Of a stretch of 64,000 nt of DNA, positions 37,466 to 49,853 are shown in pieces; position 1 is the stretch's first letter, and every line of letters starts with the position of its first letter. A program made the position numbers and the translations under genes. The notes under the pieces were generated by a model, which had not been told where the DNA came from, did not search any database, and saw nothing but the letters and a program-made list of their open reading frames with translations. The DNA is from Sphagnum compactum (taxonomy: Eukaryota > Bryophyta > Sphagnopsida > Sphagnales), in NCBI GenBank assembly GCA_965153455.1, contig OZ234498.1, positions 2,728,001 to 2,792,000 on the forward strand, written 5' to 3'.

Positions 37466-37919
37466 CTTTGTTTACTAGGCGATAGTATTGCTATAAGGTA
37501 AACTTCCTTTCTGTAAACTACCATTCTTTTCACTGATTTTTCTTCTTTTTTTGGCTTGAAAAATGATGGTTGTTTCTTTTTTTGGGGGATAATATTACTA
37601 CATACCAGGTGGTATTTCTCCTAAAAAGAAAAAATTACCATATGTATTCCCTTTCTAAGCATTTCTTTCTATTCTTATTTTTGAGTAGTTGTGATACATT
37701 TGTACTCCATTTATTTTTCCTACATACCCAATAGTTACAAATGTCATCAAGGTCATTACTAGGCCCGGGCTTGCTGTGGAGCTATTTACAATCTTACAAA
37801 ATCACTAGTTTTTAGAAGAACTCTTGGGTCCAGTAATAGATTTATTTTTGAAATGCATGACCCATTGGTTCCAAGTTTAATAAAAAAAATTTAAAAGTGA
37901 AACCCAATTGGTTTCATGT
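37466..37919. other. gene-free spacer
   Basis: AT-rich. No kinase-domain remnant continues here. Confidence 0.5.
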
Positions 37920-38990
37920 TCGGGTGAAGTTTGCTTATCCTAATGTACATCTTGTCAAGCTAGTGCACTGTAATGACCAATTTCTGGAGTTCAGAGCTCC
38001 CCTAGTTGCAGCATGTGTCAGGTAGCCAGCTGGTCTCCCCATCAAAAATACTTGAAGAATATTAGGGTTTGTCACACTTCAAATATAAGATGTGCAACCA
38101 CCCCAGATCTGGCAATTCAGGATTTCTAGATCATCACCCAGCCTGTATCTCATGATCCAGGAATTATTGCTGATGATTTGAAGCATAGTGTCCTAGAATC
38201 AAAACAAGAGATACATGCACAACGAGACTTTTTATGAGGGGGTGAGGAAATGAGCTCAGTTGCAGGTTATGCAAAGAAATCCTTGGTCAAAACTTGAGCC
38301 ATGGTCAAACTCTAGTAGGAGGAACAAGCAGAGACAACATACATTTTCAATCAGTTGTTATCCAATCCCCACCCTTAATCTCTAGTGTTCTACAACCAGT
38401 TTACAATTTCTGGTGACCATCAGCACATTGTAGATCCATCATGTATTGTTGTTAACACCCATTGCACTCACAGTGTTGTGTGACCTATTGTAGCTCCTTG
38501 CACATCCTTTGCCCAGATTCCCATTCCCATACCTAGCCATACTCTTTGATGCCATCAGGTTGCTTTGCCAGAGGTTTAAACTTGTCTTTAGCCGGTGTAG
38601 ACACTACAGAGCTTACCATTTCTTGGCCATTGGTGAGATGTAATTTGTGGTGGTGCTCATCAAAATGTAGAAGCATTGTGCCTTGACTCAACCATTGCAT
38701 CCTTCGAAGCTTGGAGAAACAATCCACATTGGCATCAAATAATTCCAACAAGAAGAAAGGTGTCTAAACTTGAACTATACAACATCTGTAGTCAAGGTTG
38801 ATGATATTTGCAGTTTTGGAAAATTCTTTCATGTGTACCTAAGGAATCCACAAGTGAGGCCAATGTAAACAACGAAATCTCTAGACTTGGAAGTTCTAAC
38901 ATAATAGATGGGAAGTTTTGTGCGTGTAGTCTCTCTTTATTGATCGAGTTTGATTTGCAATTCTTGTTGCTTAATATATTTTCAAACATT
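37920..38990 (+). repeat. partial copy of the long dispersed repeat
   Basis: It matches the reverse complement of 20905-21965 throughout, for example gacatgtgtcag-type words at both ends and the shared MQWLSQGTM-like stretch on the minus strand at 38620-38700. It covers the part missing from the 6255-9480 copy. Confidence 0.75.
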
Positions 38991-39004
38991 TTAATTTAGT
39001 CAAA

Positions 39005-39170
39005 TGATGTTTAAAATAGTGGTTTAATGGTTAAAGATTTGATCTTTAAACATAGAGGTGAAAGGAGGTGAAAGGTTCAAACCTTCACACTTGCACCCTA
39101 AGTTGATGGGCAAGGTGTTTAGGTGCACCAAGTTCCTAACATAAGCTAAGTAACCTAACGAAGGCTCCTA
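39005..39170 (+). mobile_element. SINE-like tRNA-derived element
   Basis: A-box-like GTGGTTTAATGG (39019-39030) and B-box-like GGTTCAAACC (39073-39082) are separated by about 42 nt. No tRNA cloverleaf folds from it as read. Confidence 0.45.
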
Positions 39171-39309
39171 GATGCTTAGCCTATGTTCATAATTAACTAT
39201 TAGTAAATTTATTATTTATTATTTACCTATTAATGAATTTTTTATTAATGATTCAACTATTAATGAATTCACTTGTCCTCTTTACTAAGGGGTTTCCCTT
39301 CTTTCTCCA

Positions 39310-39910
39310 TGGTAAATTTGTTCAATTTCATTCAAATCTAATGAAACATAAAATGAAATGGACACATATTGGTGTAATGTTTGTTCTAATTTCCAAGGAT
39401 TTCGATGAATCTGCAACTTTCATCTTCTCTTTACTCTTTCAAGATGGACCTAAAGTTTAAACATTATCACTATTAAAATTGATGACAATTGTACTATCAA
39501 ATTCTTTCATCATTTTTCTTTTTTTTCTTGAATTTCAAAGTTATGTTTCATCTTTTTGAATTGCTTCTTTATAATGTAATTCACTTGTATTGAGTTTGTG
39601 TAATGTAAATTATAGAAAAATTTGGACCATGAACAAGTGTATGGAATGGAATTAAAGGTTTACTTGGAATGTTATTAATAGCACTAGTCATTACACCAAC
39701 TACAATTATTGGTGATGTCATTTGTGAATGAAAATTGTGCTCTTTGTTGAATTGGCACATGACAACAATCACGGGTGCTTGTTAGAAATTCTTGAAGATT
39801 GGTTGTTTAGCATCAATGAATATTATCTTGATTACAATGTAGGTTAGAAATTTGTAGATGAATGTAATGCATAGATCTTGTAAAAATCTTTTTGTCGAAT
39901 TTGTTTTTTA
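39310..39910 (+). repeat. dispersed repeat, uninterrupted copy
   Basis: Counterpart of 13320-13902 plus 14708-14760, without the MITE. It supplies the empty insertion site near 39856. Confidence 0.7.
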
Positions 39911-40580
39911 AATACATTATTACAAAATGTGTGGATAAATCACTACAACAAACCACCCAATTCAACTTTGGGTGGCCTTCACATGACATGAACCACTAAA
40001 GATTTTGTTGAATGGGCAAGTCCCACTAGAAATTCACCAAAGTTATCATGTAACAAGAGGCAATTATGGTTTCAAATTTTTTAAACCAAAATGCCTCTAG
40101 GCATGGTTGGAAATTTTCCACTTGATCTTTTCAAACCGTTTGGGTGGTTGGGTGAAAATATGATTAGGTGGTACCACAAGGAACATCACAACTTAATTTT
40201 TCAAGACCCATCAAAACTTTGAAAAAATATAGGAAACACATAAAGAAAGGTTTTTAATAAAAAATTTGTTGAACACATTAATTAGGTTGTATAGAATTTG
40301 AAATTTCACCAATGTAAAAAAAAATTTGAATTGTTTTGTTCCTATTCATTACACTCACACAAAGTTTTAGGAAAATAATAGTGATTATGTTCCTTAAACT
40401 TTTTGGTTAGGAACATTTTTCAAACAAAATTTAGGGCTTTTTTTGTGGATATAAATTTTTAAGGTATTTTAAATGGTATTTTATTGGATTTTTTATTGAA
40501 TAATTATTTGAATAGGTATAATTTAGTTATGAATTTTCAAAGTTTAAAATTTTGATTTTTAAAATAGCCACATCAATAAG
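39911..40580. other. gene-free AT-rich DNA with one CACTA-like terminus
   Basis: CACTACAACAAACCACCCAA at about 39951 looks like one end of a CACTA element, but no partner end was found. Confidence 0.4.
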
Positions 40581-41139
40581 CACCATAAGAAATCATGGTT
40601 TTTCAAAAGGTTAAATTTGACTAAAGTGTTCACATTGACCAAAAAGGTTGTTCATTTTGACTAAAAACATGGGGCATGAAAGACACATGGTTCTTTTAGT
40701 TGGTTTTTTTTATTGAAGTGACCATTTTGATTAAGTGTTAAGTTATACATCTAATCAAAGGACAAATTTTTTAAATGGTCCATCTAAATGCCCATAACCT
40801 AATCAATTCGACCATATTAAATGCCATGCTTAATCAAATTGGCCATATTAATTTGGTTAATTAGCCTACTTGCTATGCTTATTAAACTACCTACTTACTT
40901 ACCATCTACCTACCTATGTCCTACTTGTTTACTACTATTTACTTACTATTTACCAAAATTACCTATTTATCTACCTACCTACCTATATTTTATTTATTTA
41001 TCTACCTACTTAGTATCTACTTAGTTAAGCACCTATTAACCTACTTATGAAAAAAATTCAAATTCAAATGTTATTATACTCATTGACAAAAACTTGCATG
41101 GAAATTCAAGGATACATGTTAAATCCATTTGGTATCATA

Positions 41140-41220
41140 ATGTTTACAAAGTGGTGAGGCAATTTGATGGCCAAGACATTGGTGTGGAACCAAAGAGACC
41201 AAGGTTTAATTCCTTTCAGC
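41140..41220 (+). mobile_element. SINE-like tRNA-derived unit
   Basis: A-box-like GGCAATTTGATGG (41158-41170) and B-box-like GGTTTAATTCC (41203-41213) at tRNA-like spacing. It is truncated by or adjacent to the solo LTR at 41300. Confidence 0.4.
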
Positions 41221-41299
41221 AACATATACTATTTGGAATATGTATATTTGTATATATACCTTGTACATGTGTAAATGTATGATACATAGTCGGGTTGTG

Positions 41300-42176
41300 T
41301 GTCGCAACCCTAGCTTTGGGCTCACGACCAAGGCAAAGGCTTGCAAGGATGCGGGCCAAGAGGAAACCCGAAAGTCACATCTGATGCTCTCAAGAGTGCA
41401 AAAGAGTGTGAGGGAATGAACTTTCACACTCCCAAGTGAATTCCCATTTTGGGAGTTGTAGTCCCAGTGGACCTCCGAACATTCAGAGAGCGATTGCAAG
41501 AACCAAAATTCATTGGATTGGCGTGTTCCTAACATCATTGGAAAGCTCTTGGAACGTAGATGTCTAAAATGGTCTTGCATTGCCCATTTGGACATCTAAA
41601 ACACAAGTTATGGTCAAAAGAAGGGCCGAGAATCAAATTGGCAGTTTGACTCCCGACCATTAAGAGTCAAGAATCGACCCTATTTCGTGGCGTGCAGGTG
41701 GCGTGCAACATACCGTTGGAAAACTCTCGACGAGGTCTACAAAGTTTCTTCAAGACTCATTTCAATCGGAGGTCTACATGCAAATTTATCGCGCCCCAAG
41801 GTCGCGGGAATCCCGAGACAAAATGCCATTTGGCTGTGGGCCCCGTGGAAACGCACAAAGTATACTATAAGGGGGAAGGTGGTGGCTTCCCCCAAGTCCG
41901 GGCCGTGGTGAGTCTTGTGAGTCCGAGGTCGCCCGTGGCTCGTCCTAACACCAAAAGTGCTCCAACTATGCACTAACCACCTTATGTTGGTTTTGTGCAG
42001 GTTCGTGTGAGTAATTGAAGCTTGTCACTTCTACCTAGTCCCATCCCGAAGCTCCAACACGCCCCTCTACCCCTCCAAAGTGCTACGAGCCAGGGAGCGT
42101 GCCCCAACTCCTTACTCTTCCGCTATTTTCAGTTCTAAGTCACTTTTGAATCCCTCAAGAAATTGGGAGCGCGTCA
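41300..42176 (+). mobile_element. solo LTR of the chromovirus family (877 bp)
   Basis: It starts TGTCGCAACC and ends GGAGCGCGTCA (TG...CA), with perfect 5-bp target duplications TTGTG at 41295-41299 and 42177-42181. The whole length aligns, with divergence, to the LTR at 54526-55340. Orientation is the same as that LTR. No internal retrotransposon sequence adjoins it, so it arose by LTR-LTR recombination or an equivalent loss. Confidence 0.92.
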
Positions 42177-42489
42177 TTGTGGATAAGTAAGTAGGAGGCC
42201 ATTGTGGGTAGGTGGGTAGATAAATATTTACTATTTATTTATTATTTACAATTTTATATTTACAAATTGAGCTATTTTTATAATTAATTTTTTTGGGTTG
42301 CCTAAATTTTTGTTCGATTTGACTAATCAAAAATTTCATTTTATGGTCAATCCAAAAAACCATTAGTCAAATTGGATGTGTTCAAATCGACTTATCCAAT
42401 ATGACTAAGTGGTCAAATTGACCAAATGTTTAAATGATTGGTTTTTTTGTTTAGTTTTCCAATCAGATAAACCATGATTTCTTGTAGTG

Positions 42490-43693
42490 AAAGAATACAA
42501 ATTTGTAATGATTTCCACCTTTTTATTATAATGGAAACTTCAAGCCATATACTTTGGCATGCAATAAATAAACATGAAAAAAAAATTATAATTATGAAAA
42601 CACTTTAAAAAAAAAGCCTAGGAATCTAATTTGGCCAATTTTTGTTCCTTGATTGTCCTTTGAAGGTGTTCTTAATGGGTCCACCCAATCATACTTTCAC
42701 CCAATTTTTCCAAGTGATCATTCCAATCATATATCATAATGTTAATCAATTTACAAGGCAGGTAAATAACCACCATGTAATTTAAATGCCACATGTTTGT
42801 ATTTGAATTTGTAACAATAGGCAAGTACATAGAAACAAATAATAAATAAATATAGGTAGAAATATACCTAGGCTAAATTAATTATACTTTGGTTGTGCTT
42901 CATTAATTTAATGTAGGTATGACCTAGTTAGATATAGTTAAGTTATACTTAGGCTAGATATAATAGGATAATATGTACCTAAGGTATGTCTACTGTAACC
43001 TATAGCTAGGTTAGATATATCATAATCTATACATAGGCTAACTATATCATAGCCTATGTACCAAGGCTAAGTACTGATATACAATTTCTTGTGTACATAC
43101 TTAGGAATACAATTATTTATATTTATGTTAAAGTAGGCTAAGCCTACCTAATTACACATAGTTAACTTAAGTATAACCTACCTTATATGTACTTAGTCTA
43201 TTTATGTTATATGTACCTAATTTATGTGCGCACATAGCCTCTACATACCTTACCTATGCAATATACCCTTTGTACCCTACATATACCCTAACTAGGACCC
43301 AACCTACTTATGCCTTTCCTATACCCCAACCTTACATATGTAGGTTAAGTGAGTACTTTAAATACTTAAATATATTGGTTTACCCTACCCTAACTTACTT
43401 ATACCATACCTTAAATTACAAACCATATATGTATATTTTACCCTACTTTATGTCCCCTACCCATAACTTATGCTAACTTAAATATAGCATCTTATATACT
43501 AACCTACTTTATATTTGTAAATTATAGTGAATACGGGTTAAATACCTAAATACTCTACCCTACCTTAAATACCCTACCCTACATACATAGGCTAAATGAT
43601 TTAGTTTTGAATATATGTACAACGTATTGTAACTTATAACTCCTATTATTTACCTTGGTATAATTAAAGTTAACAACACTTAGGTTAAATTAG
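42490..43693. repeat. TAGG/TACC-rich low-complexity DNA
   Basis: From about 42850 the DNA consists of imperfect tagg, ctta, taccc and taacct words, first in one sense and then the other. It is not a perfect telomere-type TTTAGGG array. No genes. Confidence 0.6.
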
Positions 43694-43701
43694 ATACCTA
43701 C

Positions 43702-44649
43702 AAGGTGAAAAACATGATTGAGTGTACAATTTTTGGATGTACTTACAATATTACGAAGGTGTTAATACCAATGGGACTTTGCTTTCAAAATTGAATGATG
43801 CTAAAAACATGTGTTAAAGCTTAACCTTATTTATTACCATATTGACATGGATTTCCAATGAAATTTGCATTGATTTACCTAAATGAATACTCATTTTGAA
43901 ACTCTCAACCAAGTTTATTAAAAAAAACTTTCAAGTTAGTAAATTGTCAATTGTACTTATGCACTTAATTTCAATGAATTCAAAGTTAACTTTTTTAAGA
44001 TGATGACCTAAGGCATCACAAATTTTGAACTAATTTGGTGTAAGTGTCAAGACACAAGAAATTTTTGAAAAAAATAACCCCTTATGTTTCTGAATTGAAA
44101 TCATTAGGTCAAATAATGGATTTGAATTTTTCAATAATCCAACAACATAGTTCCCTCAAGGAATATAGTTGTAAAGACATTTCATCTTCAAACATTTAAT
44201 CCAAATTATTGATTTTTTATGTATTCCTTCCAATGGATAATTTCTTTAAATTTTGATTTTTAATGAATTATTAGAAATTACTATGATCTTGCAAAACCCC
44301 AACTTTTACGTGTTTGAATACATATGGATGTCTTAAGATTGTGGAAAGTTTTCACTGGTTTTAAGAAAATCAACATTTGGTGGTACTAACTCCATGTGTT
44401 GCATTAAGTTGTTTTCCAAGACATGTGGTGTTATGGCCAAAGTATAATCAAAGTACAATGTGATAATATGTAAATTTAAAACACTTCTAAAATTAAAAGG
44501 TTAATTTCATGTAGATTATGATTTTATCATTCAAATTATACTAGATTTTTATATAATCTTGGTGTGGAGTATTTGGTTCAAAACATATGGAAAACTATTA
44601 TTTGGGATAATACTTTGGTGCACTCAATCATGTTTTCACCTTACAGTCA
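43702..44649. mobile_element. TIR element of about 0.95 kb
   Basis: The left terminus AAGGTGAAAAACATGATTGA (43702) matches the right terminus reversed, AAGGTGAAAACATGATTGA (ending 44643). ATACCTAC occurs on both sides (43694-43701 and 44650-44657), a possible 8-bp duplication suggestive of hAT. The 6 bases between the right terminus and the duplication are unexplained. No coding capacity. Confidence 0.6.
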
Positions 44650-44657
44650 TACCTACA

Positions 44658-45447
44658 ATAAATTACTAATTAATTACATAATTATTTATCTAAAATACAC
44701 CAATTAGTGTGACTAAATAATTAATTATTAATTATTGTAGCTACTTTGTTAATAATATAAAATTAGGTAAATTTTGTAAAGAACTAGTTACAATATGCTT
44801 GTAATTATTAATCAATATAGTTCATTATAGTTATATTTATATTTTGCATAACTTAAAGATTTATAATATGTTTGCAATTATTAGTTACATTAACTAGATA
44901 TTAAATATTATTAATTTACATACCTATTAATTTACCTCCTTATTTGTTTATTTATTTCATTAATGTGTATTACATAATTATTTAGGAATAGTGTTTTGTG
45001 AACTAAAAGGCTCTAGTGTTGTGGGGATATGATAATGTTTCTTCTTCCTAAAAGTTTGTCCCATATTGTTTGTTGTCTTTTCTAAATTATGAAAAATATA
45101 AATTCAAGCACACCAAGCATTCAACATATAATAAATATTTGAAAAAAAAGGGCCAATTGGGATGAACCAATTGAAATGGTTCAAACTTGAAGGCCAAATT
45201 CAAAACAAAATAGGATTTTCCTACCTAAGTGACCTAGGTGTAATATTAATCTAAGTGGCTTACATCTAGGCTTAGTCTATTGGCCTAACTTTAGATGCAA
45301 CCTAGGAAAGGACATAACATAAGCTCCTAGGGTAAATTGAAATGCCTAGGCTTTAAGCTTTAAGCTGCTAGACCTAGACCTAAGTACTTAGTTTTCAGCT
45401 TAGCTTGAATTAACTTAGATCATTTTAAGTTCTAGTCATGCAACAAT
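44658..45447. other. gene-free AT-rich DNA
   Basis: Low-complexity ATTA words and cctaggct-like words at 45220-45420. No gene. Confidence 0.5.
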
Positions 45448-45620
45448 TTTTTATGAATAAACAAAAGTTACACTCGCACATAAAAATAAATTATTCAAAA
45501 GAAAGAACAAAAGATATTAATTAACATCACGTTAGGTTATCACAAGGTAGCTATACCTTTGAATTGGTTATCAGCAAGTGATATCTATCATCGAACACAA
45601 TGTTTTTTTTTTTCCCAAAT
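45448..45620 (+). repeat. dispersed repeat (copy at 16310-16500)
   Basis: Shared words include cgcacataaaaataaattat, acaaaagatattaattaaca and aagtgatatctatcat. Confidence 0.6.
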
Positions 45621-45699
45621 TTTTGCATCTTGGAGAAAAAAATTATGTTGCAAATGTCATACTGTAACCAAAAAAAAGAGTGCTGGACTCTACAACCAA

Positions 45700-46450
45700 C
45701 CTAAAACACCTGATGGATCTACCCAGAGTTGAGTTCTCCGGGATTCTGAATCTAACCACATACCCTTGATTTTTTCTCACTCTTCGTCTCAAAATGTTCT
45801 CACACACATTTTCTGATCTTCACACAGACACAACTGATACTCACACAAAATCGGCAGATGTGATCACAGAAACCAGAACTCACATCTTCATTTACAAACT
45901 AACCAGCGAGTACAAGTTTCCTCATTCTAGTGTGTTCATCAGAAATCAAACAACTACTCAGCCAAGTTGCTGGCGCAGCGGAAAAATTTCAATAGCTCAA
46001 CCAAGTTGTTCTCCAAAACAGACATCTAGATCTATCTATCTGTGCATCTCTGAGTTCATCTGCCACACTCAGCACTGCTCTAAAACCAAAAACCAAAAAG
46101 ACTCCTCCTCTCCTCCCTTCAACCTCTGGCTTTCCTCCCAACTTATCTGTTTGCTCTCCTAAGCTTCTATCACAAGCTTCCCTTCTTCCTTACTCAGCCG
46201 CCGTCATTCCCTTTACCTCCGCCCATTAATGCAGCTCCACTCCTCACCATTATTTGCGTCGCCTTTCTCCTGTCCTTCAAATCACTCACACCCAGAGAGA
46301 CCTCCCCATGCACTCCCATGCAGCAGTACTGAAGAGATATCCGCCGCCAAGATCATGGTGGCTAACAAAACACAAATCAAGCCTCAAAACCCGTTGTGTT
46401 CACACTAGTGTAGTGACCTACTGTTTGGTCACAATACTTCATGCAAAATT
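45700..46450. other. non-repetitive, C-rich island without a recognisable gene
   Basis: Base composition rises above the surroundings and CT-rich tracts appear at 46090-46290, as in plant 5' leaders. The longest frame, 45794-46162 (plus, 122 codons, Ser/Thr-rich), matches no family known to me. It could be an untranslated exon, an lncRNA or a relic. Confidence 0.3.
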
Positions 46451-47089
46451 GAGAAATGATTAATTTGTATTAGTTGTAAATTCAAACTTTTCCTTATTTC
46501 TATTAATTTCATACTAGTGTGGCCTATGCCATTGGCCCAAGTGCTACCATGTCCTCAACTAATTTTTCCTTCCAAAAGTTGTTATTTTGGAATTTATTTG
46601 AATTTTCAATGGAAAAAAAAATACTTAAAAATCAATATCTCCCACATTTTGAATCTAAACCTTACAAATAAATTTCATTAAATCTTGCTCATCAAGATCT
46701 TTCCAACAACACCCAAGGCACATTCCAGGTCCTCCAAAGTTTTCAGCTATGACTTGAATTAATTTCTAGTGTAGAAATCATTCAATATTCAAAAATTTTA
46801 CACTGCAAGTCCAATCGTCATGGAACCAAGCCCATGCACCCCTTTTCACCAAGGGCTTTCCAAAAACAACAATAACACGATTTGAAGCATCTCAATTTAG
46901 TAATTTACAACTACAAAACAAACAACCTTCCTTCATAGATAGATGTTTTGATATTCATTTCATTTTTTTTCCAAAGGTAAATTTTTTGTCAACTTGTAAT
47001 GTGAAATGCATTTTGTTAAAATTGGACATCACATTGAAATGCAAACTAAAAATTAATTTGTTGCAAAACAAAACAAAAACCAAAAAATA
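46451..47089. other. gene-free AT-rich DNA
   Basis: Nothing supported. Confidence 0.45.
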
Positions 47090-47500
47090 CCTTAAAAACC
47101 AAACCTAGGTATATAGGTCATGTAATCAACCTAAGTAGGCACCTACTGTAAGAAATTAGATAGGAAAATATTTTCAGTCAACTTAACACTATTGACCACA
47201 AACACACCATTTGTGAGGTTTGATCCTTTGACTTTTAGGATGAAGGCAAACACCTTTACCATCAAGCCACCACCCTCGTTGTAATAATGTGTTACATTGC
47301 ATTCTATTTACCAGATATTCATTTTAAACAATACAAAAACATGAACTTTCAAAATTCATATTTTATTGAAATTTTGTTTAAATGAAATGATTAAAGTTTA
47401 ATTTAAATTTCTTTTTCAATAATGTACATAATTACATTTATTTATTTTTAAAATTGTGAAATCATTTGAAGAATGTTTTTTTGAATATCACTATTCAATA
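47090..47500 (-). mobile_element. SINE-like family member, inverted
   Basis: The reverse complement matches 49100-49520 over 400 bp and resembles 9838-10250. The reversed A-box-like GGTGGCTTGATGG lies near 47270. Confidence 0.55.
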
Positions 47501-48099
47501 ACATTTCACTATCCATTCACTACTACAGAAGTGGGGTGCTATTCATTAGCCTAAATCACTATGGGACTTTAAAAGTGAAATAATTTCATTGCATTTTATT
47601 GATTTCACTATAATATCACTATGTAAACATCATGTTTCATTACTACTTAACATAATTCGCTATTATAATTTATTGTGATAAATACGTTTATTTTTATGTT
47701 TTAAATTGTTTTCTATATATGTTACTTTATGATATACCTTATATTATTTTAAATTAGTTTAGATATTTTAACTTATACCTTATGTTATTATAAATTATTA
47801 TAGGTTATTATAAATTATTGTACCTTAAACTATTATACTTTATTTTATATTAAGGTATCTTAATTAACTTATTATAAGTTTTTAAATTATTCTACATTAA
47901 ATTATTCAACTAACCCTATGTTAATTTATTTTAAGTTAATATATGTTATTTCAAATTACACTTTAAGTTATTCAAGGTCATTCTACTTTATGTTATTATA
48001 AATTATTTTATTCTAAATATAATAACTTAAAATAATCTAAAATAAAATATAATGACCTAAGGTAAAATAACTTAAATTAAAAAAATCAGTTACAAAAAC

Positions 48100-48660
48100 T
48101 AATTTAAAATACCCTACAATATAATAACTACCAATAGCCTATGATATTATAATATAGAATATCCAAAAATATTTTATAATAGATAATCACCAATAATTGT
48201 AATATAACATATAATAACCAAGAATAACTTGTAATATAATAACCACTAATAATCACTAATAGAATAGCCATTAATAAACACTTATATCCACCAATAACCA
48301 TCAATATAATAACAATCAATAGCCACTAATAAAATAACTATTAATAATCATTATTAGAATAGCCACCAATAGACATTTATGTAATAACAGTTAATAGCCA
48401 CTAATAGAATAATTCCTAATAGTCATTAGTAAAATAGCCACCAATAACCATTAATAGAATAACCATCAATATACATTAATATAATAACTACTAATAGCCA
48501 TTAATATAATTACCACCAATAATCATGAATAAAATAACCACTAATAACCACTAATAAAATAACCATTAATATCCACCAGTAGGATAAATATTAGTAGCCA
48601 TTAATAGCCACCAAGCCTCAATAAAAGAATAACTAATAATCATATATTAGAATTGTTTAG
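48100..48660. repeat. degenerate short tandem repeat, left arm
   Basis: Words of 9-12 bp such as aataaccactaat, aatagccatt and aataaccatc repeat without fixed length. The complementary run occupies about 50260-50680. Confidence 0.8.
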
Positions 48661-49099
48661 GATTGTCAAGAATAATGTAAGGTGAAACAATCTATATTAG
48701 ACAAAAATAACTTAAGGTGAAATAACTTACAATAACTTAGAATTGTCAATAATAACATAAGGTGAAATAAATTTTAATATCCAAAAGTAACCAATAATAG
48801 CCTCACATAATAAAAAATAGCAAAAAATGAAATAACTTAGAATAGTTAAAAGTAGCTTATAATAGTTGCAAGTAATTTAAAGTGAAATAACTTACAATAG
48901 CCAAAAACAACATAAAATAATAAAAAGTAGCATAAGGTGAAATAGCCAAAAATAACCAAAAGTAATTGAAAAGAGCCATAATTAATAGTCGTGAATAATG
49001 TAGGGTGAAATAATTTAAATTAATAAAAATAGTCATATGAAAATTGAAAGTAGCTTAACATAGGTAATATTATTATATTAACATAAATCTTATCCATTT

Positions 49100-49640
49100 A
49101 TTAAACATTGTTTTTCAAAAGAATGGTCATTGAAATGTTATTGAATAATGATATTCAACTTTTTTTTGTTCAAATGATTTTAGACTTTCAAATGGAAATG
49201 AATGTTATTATGTACATTGTTGAAATTTTTAAAAAAATAAAACTTGAATCATTTCATTTGAATAAATATGAATTTTCAAAATTTATGTTTTTATAATGTT
49301 TAAAATGAAGTATTTGATAAATAGAATGTAATGTAACATATTATTACAATAAGTGGGTTGGTTTGATGATAATGGTGTTTACCTCCATTATATAGGTTAA
49401 AGGATCAAACCTCATGAGTGGTGTTTATGTGTGGTTAATAATGGTAAGTTGACTAAATGTTTTTTTATCTAGTTTCCTAGGATAGTTGCTTTGGTTGATT
49501 ACATGGCTTATCTACATAGGTTAGGTTTTTAATTTAACGTAGGTAGTGATACGTGTCAATAAATCATAGGTTGAAAATCATGAAATTATCAATAATATTA
49601 TATATTAAATAATTTAATTTTAATTGATTTAATTTTCATG
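49100..49640 (+). mobile_element. SINE-like family member in the foldback spacer
   Basis: It matches 47090-47500 inverted and 9838-10400 directly. A-box-like GTTGGTTTGATGA lies near 49358 and a degenerate B box GGTTAAAGGATC at about 49397. Confidence 0.55.
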
Positions 49641-49708
49641 CTAACTAGTTAATTAACTAACAAGTGAATGGTTTAATAAATTTGTATTTCACTTGATAGT
49701 AATTTTAT

Positions 49709-49853
49709 TTCACTAAGTACTTGTGAAACAATTCATTGCCCATAGCAACTAGTCCCTGTTCATTAAAGGGTTAAACAATTTCACTAGGTAAAAATGTTCA
49801 AACTAATTCAAAATTTATTGAAACCCAAAGTGAACCAGGACACATTTTGTTAT
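49709..49853. mobile_element. diverged copy of the 153-bp CACTA-type MITE
   Basis: It shares CTAGTCCCTGTTCA and the end GGACACNTTTTGTTATAGTG with the element at 53100-53252. Its left end is decayed. Confidence 0.55.

Larger units (their letters stand above)
40581..42489. mobile_element. non-autonomous CACTA (En/Spm) element, interrupted by a solo LTR
   Basis: The left end CACCATAAGAAATCATGGTT (40581) matches the right end reversed, CACTACAAGAAATCATGGTT (ending 42489). Subterminal words TTTGACTAA and TTGACCA cluster at 40620-40700 and 42310-42430. The flanks are AAG on the left and AAA(G) on the right, near the 3-bp duplication expected. CTAC-rich DNA (40860-41040), a SINE-like unit and a solo LTR lie inside. 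Without the LTR and its duplication the element is about 1.03 kb. No transposase. Confidence 0.75.

Noticed and set aside
39951-39990. Complete CACTA element starting at CACTACAACAAACC
   Set aside because: No matching inverted end was found downstream within several kilobases.
42850-43620. Interstitial telomere-like sequence (taccctaccctaa words)
   Set aside because: No run of TTTAGGG or TTAGGG units. The words are variable tetranucleotide derivatives.
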